Below are positions 58,049-64,000 of a DNA stretch of 64,000 bases, piece after piece. The stretch is from Paraphysomonas bandaiensis (lineage: Eukaryota > Chrysophyceae). A program made the translations under genes and the position numbers. Where the stretch lies: contig CBFFRP010000218.1 in assembly GCA_965644295.1 (NCBI GenBank), positions 62,001 through 126,000 on the forward strand, in the 5' to 3' direction. Positions within the stretch are counted from its first letter, which is position 1, and each line of letters begins with the position of its first letter. A model generated the notes under the pieces. It worked only from the letters and a program-made list of their open reading frames with translations. It was not told where the DNA came from and searched no databases.

Positions 58049-58100
58049 ACCCGGAAAATAAATTCAGATTATTTTTTCTTAACTATAATAAAAACAAAAT
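58049..58100 (+). promoter_or_regulatory. Repeated upstream sequence of GIY-YIG gene 2
   Basis: ACCCGGAAAATAAATTCAGA, TTATTTTTTCTTAACTATAA and TAAAAACAAAAT before ATG, matching 57603-57669. Confidence 0.6.
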
Positions 58101-58520
58101 ATGAACAATTTCATTGTATACAATATTACCGGAAAGCATACAAATAAAACATATTATGGAAAAACATCGCTACCTGTAAAAAAGCGTCTTTCCCTTCATC
58201 TATCAGCTTATAGATTTTACAAAGAGTCATATGGTTTATCTTCTTATTTCTCAGTTTTTGATATATTTCGAGAAAGCAATGATCTTAAAAGCGATATTGA
58301 AATTACAATATTAACACCTGGTTTAAGTAATTACAATGCAGCAGCAATCGAGGATCACTATATTCAGCGTGATAAAAACTGTTGTAATAAAAATAGATCA
58401 GGTTTTACCACGAGCAACATGAAGGTATATCAAAAAGATTATTGGGAAAAACATAAAAATAAAATTAATAAAATGAGACGTGAGAAATATGCTCAAAATA
58501 AAAAATCTTGTGTACATTAA
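58101..58520 (+). CDS. GIY-YIG-type endonuclease
   Basis: 139 residues. FIVYNITGKHTNKTYYGKTS holds the GIY and YIG strands, KKRLSLHLSAYR the Arg helix and AAAIEDHYIQRD the catalytic Glu. The C-terminal KDYWEKHKNKINKMRREKYA stretch is a basic helical tail of the type seen after GIY-YIG domains in viral and phage enzymes. About 60 percent identical by eye to the 57670 copy, from tandem duplication. It ends just before, and overlaps in another frame with, the next small gene. The nuclease identity is by motif; the role within a virus or mobile element is inferred. Confidence 0.75.
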   Translation: MNNFIVYNITGKHTNKTYYGKTSLPVKKRLSLHLSAYRFYKESYGLSSYFSVFDIFRESNDLKSDIEITILTPGLSNYNAAAIEDHYIQRDKNCCNKNRSGFTTSNMKVYQKDYWEKHKNKINKMRREKYAQNKKSCVH

Positions 58521-58524
58521 AAAC

Positions 58525-58790
58525 ATGGAAAATAAAAAACGCGGACGACCCATAAAATATAACTCCGAAGAAGAGCGAAAGCAAGCAAAGCGGTTACAAG
58601 ATCAACTTTCATATAGACGAAGAAAATCACAACAGAATGAAATTTTAGAAATACTATCTAATAATGGATCATCATCATCGATTTATGAACCCTCGGAAAC
58701 TGGAACACCAGTGTACACAAATACAGAAATCCGTCAAGAAGAGATAAAAATTGAAATTTACTCGGATAATTTTAATTTGTGTTTGAATAA
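58525..58790 (+). pseudogene. AT-hook-like basic protein, cut by LTR element
   Basis: The frame starts MENKKRGRPIKYNSEEERK, has an RGRP-type AT-hook-like motif and a basic helix (QLSYRRRKSQQNEILEIL), then a Ser/Thr-rich linker. It runs into the 5' LTR at about 58791, after which residues derive from the retroelement. Without the insertion the frame would meet a TAA within the three bases after the 3' LTR, so little may be lost. The start at 58525 is the ATG after the GIY-YIG stop. Confidence 0.55.
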
Positions 58791-58972
58791 GTTGAAGTGT
58801 AAACTTCGCTTCCGTAGTTTTCCTATCACATACGCACTACGTATTATGAATGAATGGATAGTATGTCACATGCATGCATATCCATTCATTGTCATCACAC
58901 ATTGACATGTTTACATCAGTTGTCCTTAACATATAATATACCTTTCTCCTCTAAAGTACTTCATACTTTAAC
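58791..58972 (+). repeat. 5' LTR
   Basis: Direct repeat of 61515-61697. Contains the inverted GAATGAATGGATAG / TATCCATTCATT pair around a TGCATGCAT core (about 58846-58888). Followed by the primer-binding site. Confidence 0.92.
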
Positions 58973-58973
58973 T

Positions 58974-58986
58974 TGGTAGCAGATGG
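58974..58986 (+). other. Primer-binding site
   Basis: TGGTAGCAGATGG, starting two bases after the LTR end, matches the expected complement of a tRNA 3' terminus (TGG from CCA); the form is typical of Copia-type elements primed by initiator tRNA-Met. Confidence 0.75.
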
Positions 58987-60484
58987 TTACGATAACCAAC
59001 CTATTTATTTGTTTGTTCGCCTCCACATCACTGGTGGAATGACGGCATCAACATATGAAACAAGCCTGTCATCTGTACACAGACGAAATACACAACCTGC
59101 TTCCTTTGAACTCTGCTGTTTCTCGAAAACTCGAAAATCCGGGGGTTTTGGAATCAATTTCCGGAAAATATGTACCTTTTTGTTAAAACTCGGAAAATCG
59201 TTTTTTTAAGAGGATATTTCCGGGTACTATGCATTTTTTTGGGCACTGAAAACGAATCGACAGTCTGTCTGTTCCTTGTTTGAGCTCCTGCAGTGTGTAA
59301 TATATGACTTTAAGGAGATGACAGTGTATACACTAATGCACATGTCCATTCCAGTCAATCTGATTTTGATGACTTGTCTCCACCATGTGTGCTGATTTTG
59401 ACACCTTGAGACGCTTTGTCCGGTGATACACCAGGAGTGGTTAGACTTCACGTTGATGGCTGTGAATATTCTTTCGATGACTACTATTCGCCTTCTCAGG
59501 GAGTCAACCCTGCAGAAAGAGATCACATATGAGCTATATGTCAGCCTCGCACAGCAGTTGTGCTTGAGAGCATGGATTCTCTTCTCTTTATTCAACGAGA
59601 GTAGTTATTTATAAAGAGTTCGACGATGATGATTGCTTTATCTTATCCACAAGGGTTTCACTGTGCACCAGCTTGTACTCCAATATGTGTTCCCAGAGGA
59701 TGTTGCTCTGTTCGTCAGCAGCATATATATATTATATGGATCATTATCTTCGTCTGCTTCTTTCTCTGGTGATGTATCAGATATAATGGTTATACACCAT
59801 TTGTTGCTGCTCTGTTTGGCGTATAATGTATATCGGCTTACAGTAGAGCACTTCAATCAGGACTTATGTCTTTATATTTATCTATATGATGAATTATTGA
59901 GTGCTGATCTCTTCCGTCCAGTATATATTATGGTTGAGAGCAGTATCCCCTCCCAATATTGTGATATCTCAGGACATGTATAGTTATATGGTTCTAGATA
60001 CTACGGATGTTCAATTCATTCAGCATTCTTTTACCTTTCCAAGCACGGGAGCGGATTCATGATGAGTCCGATGATGAACTTGTACAGGAGGAGGATACCG
60101 ACGGGAATGATCCCTCCATACAGTGTCACGAACCCGATGTTATTGTGCATGACGAGAAATCTGTTGGAGCAGCCAACGAGCCAGCTACCTCAGAAATCGC
60201 GTTACAGCCGGCTCCCGATGTGGTCCCTCAGACTGACGGTCGCTCCATCGAAGTCTATTGTTGAAGGAGCTCGTATACCTCCCGACGATGATTCGGTTGA
60301 GAGAACAGTTCTCCTCTCTATATATTATAGTGTTACCTCAGGATATAGTTAATAGTCCTGTTGAGTTCACTTGACGTGTCGACAGACTCCCCGCATAGGG
60401 CACAGCAGTCGGATTCACAGTCATATTATTGCCGCTCATTAGCAGGCATCTTATATTCAAATGGTACAGCCCCTCATTGGTAAG

Positions 60485-60620
60485 GCAGGCATATCAGTTC
60501 ATTGCCCCCTATACAAGGCAGGCATATCATATATCAGTTTATTGCCCCCTATTTATGGCAGGCATATCATATTTTAGCCCCTTATCATTATAAAAGGCAG
60601 GCATATATATCTCTTTTATT
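60485..60620 (+). repeat. Short tandem repeat inside retroelement
   Basis: Four imperfect copies of GGCAGGCATATCA followed by an A/T spacer and TTGCCCCCTAT. Probably noncoding. Confidence 0.75.
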
Positions 60621-61504
60621 TCCACTAGTATGGAATAGTGCTGGTTTTGTTCCACAGGTAGAACAGCCTCACAATCAGAGTTTTAACTCTGCTGCCCTAT
60701 TATAGAGGCACTGATTATCTTAATCTGCATTGCGCACTTTCATGCGATATATGCAATGATCAGTTCAGCGTTTGTATTTTACCTGGTCCTATAGTCCAGT
60801 GATTTAATATGTTTTATCTGTTCTTTCATTGTTGTCATGTAGACATTCAACAGAAAACATTTCCATATTATGCTGTTCATGATTTTCAAGCATTTCAAGG
60901 TGACAGGTATACAATACTATATTGATTATAATCATTAAGATTCACCTGTTATGCATTATCTATCTTATATTCTGATGTATCATACTTATGATATGAGCAT
61001 TAAAATGGTATCTATGATATTATTCTATATATTTTGTTTGTCTAACCATTTCAGGCAATATTAAAAGCATAATATATTCGATTCAATCCTTCATCTACTG
61101 CGTATGAACTTCGTGTCTTGCTATAGCGTGGATTGATTTGCTTTGAAGTTTGTGTTTGACTTCTTCAGAACTATAGTGGTTCTACGATACGATGACCGTT
61201 GTGTTCATAATATCAGTATATATATATATACATATATTATATATATATACATGTCATTACCTATATATTATATTAGTGGGAGTGTATGACTCGTAGATGG
61301 TATGCCCCATCTGGTCCTCTGCACACACTATATCTTATAGTTATGGTATATATATTCTATTGTTGGATACTTTCCCTTTTGTTTTCCCATGCATCCATCA
61401 TACCATAATGGTTTTCTTTTCGGGTTTTCAGTATCTATTCTATTTTCAGTATCTAGCTTAGTACCTAGTTTTCATGTTGTCCATTACATACGTACGCTTA
61501 GTTT

Positions 61505-61514
61505 TAGGGGGAGA
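61505..61514 (+). other. Polypurine tract
   Basis: TAGGGGGAGA immediately before the 3' LTR; expected plus-strand primer of LTR retrotransposons. Confidence 0.75.
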
Positions 61515-61697
61515 GTTGAAGTGTAAACTTCGCTTCCGTAGTTTTCCTATCACATACGCACTACGTATTATGAATGAATGGATAGTATGTCACATGCATG
61601 CATATCCATTCATTGTCATCACACATTGACATGTTTACATCAGTTGTCCTTAATATATAATATACCTTTTCTCCTCTAAAGTACTTCATACTTTAAC
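61515..61697 (+). repeat. 3' LTR
   Basis: Direct repeat of 58791-58972, differing by one substitution (AATATA versus AACATA) and one extra T in the CCTTTTCTCC run. Confidence 0.92.
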
Positions 61698-62099
61698 TAA
61701 ATGTTATTATAGTAAATATTACAACAGTATACACTACATTTTTTACAACATTTTTTATTAAAAAAAATATTATTTAACAAAAAAAGTTTGTATATAATAT
61801 ATTTCAAAAAAAAGTGTCAAAAAAAATGCAATCAAAATAAAATAATACTATACATATTAACCCCAGCGATCAACCGACCCTATTAACAAACGATAGACCA
61901 ACCCTGACTTAAACACCGAACAACTACAACAGATAGACGGAACAATAGACCTAACTACCCTATATATAGACATGCCGTGATTTTACTCCCTATTTTACAT
62001 ATGTAAGAATATAAAATAATAAAAAAATATATAAATGCTATTGATAAACTAACGTTTTAAAAACATTATAGAATTATTTTTTTGTAATGAGACATTATA
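61698..62099. promoter_or_regulatory. AT-rich intergenic of viral-like block
   Basis: Includes a G-poor segment (61860-61960) and a putative promoter with the 12-bp palindrome TTACATATGTAA at 61995-62006 followed by AATATAAAATAAT. The same palindrome and A/T string precede the next gene (62455-62466). Confidence 0.5.
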
Positions 62100-62429
62100 A
62101 TGTCAAAGGCCGAAAGTAATAAATTTTTCTTTATGGAAATGGAAGGTAAAATTTTTAGTGTTAAACGTGATCACAAAACAAACGTACAGGACGAAATAGA
62201 ACAAGGCAAAAAGGAAATGAACATTTTAATAGATAAACAGAATAGCATAAAAGAAGAATTATTAAAACTTAACAATAAAATAAGTGATAAAAAAATGTCT
62301 TTGTTAACAAAGAGGCAGCTATTAGAATTATACCGCGGCAAGAGACGCATACCGTGCTTGAATTTATTCAAAAAAAATGTTACCGATGTTTATATTGATG
62401 ATGACACAGACAGCGACGAGGACTATTAA
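62100..62429 (+). CDS. Small coiled-coil protein A of viral-like block
   Basis: 109 residues. Charged heptad-like helix from about residue 25 to 80 (EIEQGKKEMNILIDKQNSIK), Lys-rich middle, and an acidic C-terminal tail DDDTDSDEDY. Its N terminus (MEMEGKIFSVKRDHK) parallels that of the following gene (LKLKGEVYSIRKTHM), so the two are tandem paralogues. Intronless and AT-rich. Could be a structural or DNA-associated virus protein; the function is not known. Confidence 0.65.
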   Translation: MSKAESNKFFFMEMEGKIFSVKRDHKTNVQDEIEQGKKEMNILIDKQNSIKEELLKLNNKISDKKMSLLTKRQLLELYRGKRRIPCLNLFKKNVTDVYIDDDTDSDEDY

Positions 62430-62508
62430 CAACAATTTAAATTTATTTCAATTATTACATATGTAAAAATATAAAATAATTAAAAAAAATATATAGTTAT
62501 ATATTATA

Positions 62509-62793
62509 ATGAGTGAGTATTTATTAAAGTTGAAAGGTGAAGTATACAGTATTAGAAAAACGCATATGCCTAAAATTCAGGAAGAGATAAGAAATTTAGA
62601 CAGAGAAATAGAAGACATGAAAATTACATTATCAGAACTTCAAAAACAAAAGAAAGAGTTACAAGTAGAGCTATTAAATGAACGGCAATTAATCATATAT
62701 GAAAATAAGGACGAAGATAAAAGGACTGAATTATTAAGAAAATATGATTTTCTACACGGTGAATATCGCAGTGATTCTGTAGGATGGAAATAA
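62509..62793 (+). CDS. Small coiled-coil protein B, paralogue of A
   Basis: 94 residues with LKLKGEVYSIRKTHMPKIQE at the start and a long charged helix (EIEDMKITLSELQKQKKEL, QVELLNERQLIIYENK), ending EYRSDSVGWK. Shares N-terminal pattern and helix with the 62100 gene. The last ~40 bp, with the stop, recur at 63382-63422 next to another repeat. A TTACATATGTAA promoter-like motif lies 43 bp upstream. Confidence 0.65.
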   Translation: MSEYLLKLKGEVYSIRKTHMPKIQEEIRNLDREIEDMKITLSELQKQKKELQVELLNERQLIIYENKDEDKRTELLRKYDFLHGEYRSDSVGWK

Positions 62794-62829
62794 AATATTA
62801 TAATAATATAAATATATGCTATTATTATA

Positions 62830-63276
62830 ATGCCACACACAGATATAAAATATTTCATATGTTGTGAAAATGTTGATGATGAAGCAAAAGGTGAATGCGT
62901 GGATGATAACGATATAATATATAAACATCGTGATTGTTCTGACTGCAAAAAGCATAAATTAAGTAAAACAGTTGATGAAGTTCAGGATGTAATACACAGA
63001 CGTTTTAAAAAACGTTTTGATGTCGCTATGTTACATTATCCTTATGAATTTTCTACATTTTTAAATAATTGTTCAGAACAATATATTAACGATAATAATT
63101 TAAAAGAAAGAAAAAACGAAGTTATTACCAAAGATGGCCGTTATTTATGGGATAAACTCTTAAATGCAATTGAATACATCATAGAAAACGACGGAAATAA
63201 AAGAAAAATGAAAACAAAAAAATGGAAATATTCATTAAATGTTGTTGACAAACTAATGGATGATGATGATGATTGA
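62830..63276 (+). CDS. Small Cys-containing protein C of viral-like block
   Basis: 148 residues, intronless. The N-terminal third has several Cys (YFICCENV, KGECVD, RDCSDCKKHK), possibly a zinc site; the middle is helical (EVQDVIHRRFKKRFDVAMLH); the C terminus is basic then a run of Asp. I do not recognise a family. Only 36 bp separate it from the previous gene, typical of compact viral spacing. Confidence 0.65.
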   Translation: MPHTDIKYFICCENVDDEAKGECVDDNDIIYKHRDCSDCKKHKLSKTVDEVQDVIHRRFKKRFDVAMLHYPYEFSTFLNNCSEQYINDNNLKERKNEVITKDGRYLWDKLLNAIEYIIENDGNKRKMKTKKWKYSLNVVDKLMDDDDD

Positions 63277-63381
63277 TAAACTGATAAGGTAAATTAAGGG
63301 ATAAAAACGCGATAATTGTTCGCGAAATTATCCCTTAGATGTAAAATATATAAATATATTATGTGATATACTTATATATGG
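63272..63381 (+). repeat. 110-bp direct repeat with hairpin, copy 1
   Basis: Contains TTGATAAACTGATAAGG, the hairpin arms TAAGGGATA and TATCCCTTA around GCGATAATTGTTCGCG, then GTAAAATATATAAATATATT promoter-like DNA, and ends at ATGG. Copy 2 at 63435-63544 differs by a single C/T change. Confidence 0.92.
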
Positions 63382-63434
63382 TGAATATCGCAGTGATTCT
63401 GTAGGATGGAAATAAAATATTATAAAAAAATGCA

Positions 63435-63544
63435 ATTGATAAACTGATAAGGTAAATTAAGGGATAAAAATGCGATAATTGTTCGCGAAATTATCCCTTA
63501 GATGTAAAATATATAAATATATTATGTGATATACTTATATATGG
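63435..63544 (+). repeat. 110-bp direct repeat with hairpin, copy 2
   Basis: Matches 63272-63381. The ATGG at its end is the start of the 63541 gene; in copy 1 the same ATGG leads into a fragment of protein B's 3' end. The hairpin may end upstream transcripts and the A/T string may be the promoter. Confidence 0.92.
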
Positions 63545-63756
63545 ACGGCCTAGAATGGGAAATAGACTATGATAATTATGAATTTCCAAAGAAAAATGTT
63601 ATAGACTTAGACAAAGTAATTAACTTAGACACACCAAAATTAAACAGAAATAATAATATAGATACAGTCATGTTGACTTATGATTTTGCAAATATAAATA
63701 TATCTGATAATGTTAATGGAGAAAATACAGATTGTTCTAAACAGCAAGACAGCTAA
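63541..63756 (+). CDS. Small acidic protein D of viral-like block
   Basis: 71 residues from MDGLEWEIDYDNYEFPKKN, Asp/Asn-rich, ending SKQQDS. Its 3' end overlaps the start of the next gene (ATG at 63716) by 41 bp. No family recognised. Confidence 0.55.
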   Translation: MDGLEWEIDYDNYEFPKKNVIDLDKVINLDTPKLNRNNNIDTVMLTYDFANINISDNVNGENTDCSKQQDS

Positions 63757-64000
63757 TCAATACCTAAATAATAAAACTACTGATTGTATTTTTATATTAC
63801 CGAAGATAGACGTTAAACGACGTCATAAAGCCTATATATCAGTAATTGATGCCTCTATCCCATATTCATTTTATAATGTTAATTCAACCAATAACACACT
63901 GAATTATACATTAAATAGTATTCCATATTCACTTACAATTACAAAAGCCAATTATAATATTAGAACTTTAATAAGTTATTTACAGTCCAATTTAGAGCCA
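63716..64000 (+). CDS. Virion-protein-like ORF, 3' end outside window
   Basis: From the ATG at 63716 the frame stays open to the window edge (95 codons). It contains KAYISVIDASIPYSFYNVNS followed by TNNTLNYTL, SIPYSLTITKANYNI and a helix RTLISYLQSNL. The pattern IPYSFYNVN-x-x-NN, then an N-Y-N/T-I stretch and a terminal helix, recalls N-terminal segments of minor-capsid or fibre-type proteins from polinton-like and related protist viruses. This likeness is from memory of the pattern and not a database result. It starts inside gene D, overlapping in another frame. Confidence 0.5.
   Translation, partial: MEKIQIVLNSKTANQYLNNKTTDCIFILPKIDVKRRHKAYISVIDASIPYSFYNVNSTNNTLNYTLNSIPYSLTITKANYNIRTLISYLQSNLEP

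Larger units (their letters stand above)
58791..61697 (+). mobile_element. LTR retroelement, internally deleted, Copia-like signals
   Basis: Two direct repeats of 182-183 bp (58791-58972 and 61515-61697) differ by one substitution and one 1-bp indel. They begin GTTGAAGTGT and end ACTTTAAC, an imperfect terminal inversion. A primer-binding site TGGTAGCAGATGG (initiator-Met-tRNA type) starts two bases after the 5' LTR, and a polypurine tract TAGGGGGAGA precedes the 3' LTR. The 2.5-kb interior is too short for a full gag-pol and no reverse transcriptase or integrase motif is recognised; fragments such as 60030-60265 are acidic linker-like sequence. A nonautonomous or deleted element. No clear target-site duplication. 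Confidence 0.9.
57600..64000. other. Putative endogenous viral element (split by LTR insertion)
   Basis: Unlike the rest of the window: no introns, AT-rich codons, genes spaced by tens of bases, all on one strand, promoters repeated almost verbatim before different genes, tandem paralogues and overlapping genes. The gene set (GIY-YIG nucleases, AT-hook-like protein, coiled-coil proteins, capsid-like N terminus) fits a polinton-like or small/large DNA virus of protists integrated in the genome. The right border lies outside the window. Confidence 0.55.

Noticed and set aside
58974-58986. Part of a tRNA gene
   Set aside because: Only the complement of a tRNA 3' end is present, in the position of a retroelement primer-binding site.

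Overview
The window is nuclear DNA of an intron-rich eukaryote. Large genes are cut by short GT-AG introns (mostly 50-150 bp), codon phases join correctly across every junction I traced, and several products are eukaryote-specific: a CENP-E-like kinesin, a Tudor-SN protein and a GYF-domain spliceosome protein. Ankyrin repeats of the GHLxVLQWLRSQ..CPWDEWTC type and a secreted lectin/HYR-like protein would suit a protist, perhaps an alga or stramenopile-like lineage, but I cannot place the species.

Layout. 1-803 (minus) is an F-box-like ankyrin gene hidden under plus-strand shadow frames. A 740-bp (TACA)n tract separates it from a five-exon plus-strand gene of unknown family (1901-5034). An eleven-exon gene with a UBA-like region and coiled coils follows (7443-11229). 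11.2-19.9 kb is gene-poor and repeat-rich, with a secreted CTLD/HYR-like protein (14148-15269, minus), an orphan ORF (16107-16703) and a Myb-like ORF (17311-17544, minus). 19887-28996 (minus) is a 2661-aa kinesin built from 14 exons. Head to head with it is a CD2BP2/Lin1 homologue (29508-31464). 34652-40563 is a 25-exon Tudor-SN gene. 42723-43520 (minus) is a Lys/Asp-rich protein, head to head with an ankyrin gene (44364-49269) whose 17 repeats are one per 99-bp exon. 49353-51686 has about 235-bp inverted termini. 51724-52808 (minus) is a multi-exon gene that ORF calling misses. 54195-56128 is a five-exon glycosyltransferase-like gene.

From about 57.3 kb the style changes: AT-rich, intronless, closely packed small genes with repeated upstream motifs, two GIY-YIG nucleases, paralogous coiled-coil proteins and a truncated ORF with an N terminus like virion proteins of polinton-like viruses. 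I read this as an endogenous viral element. It is interrupted by a 2.9-kb LTR retroelement (58791-61697) with almost identical LTRs, a tRNA-type primer-binding site and a polypurine tract.

A dispersed repeat family (called R1 here) has copies at about 5.5, 12.7-13.6, 31.7, 32.6, 40.9 and 56.6 kb. Many genes lie in divergent pairs with TACA/TATA microsatellites between them. The 5' coding exons of several genes look markedly more AT-rich than their 3' exons.
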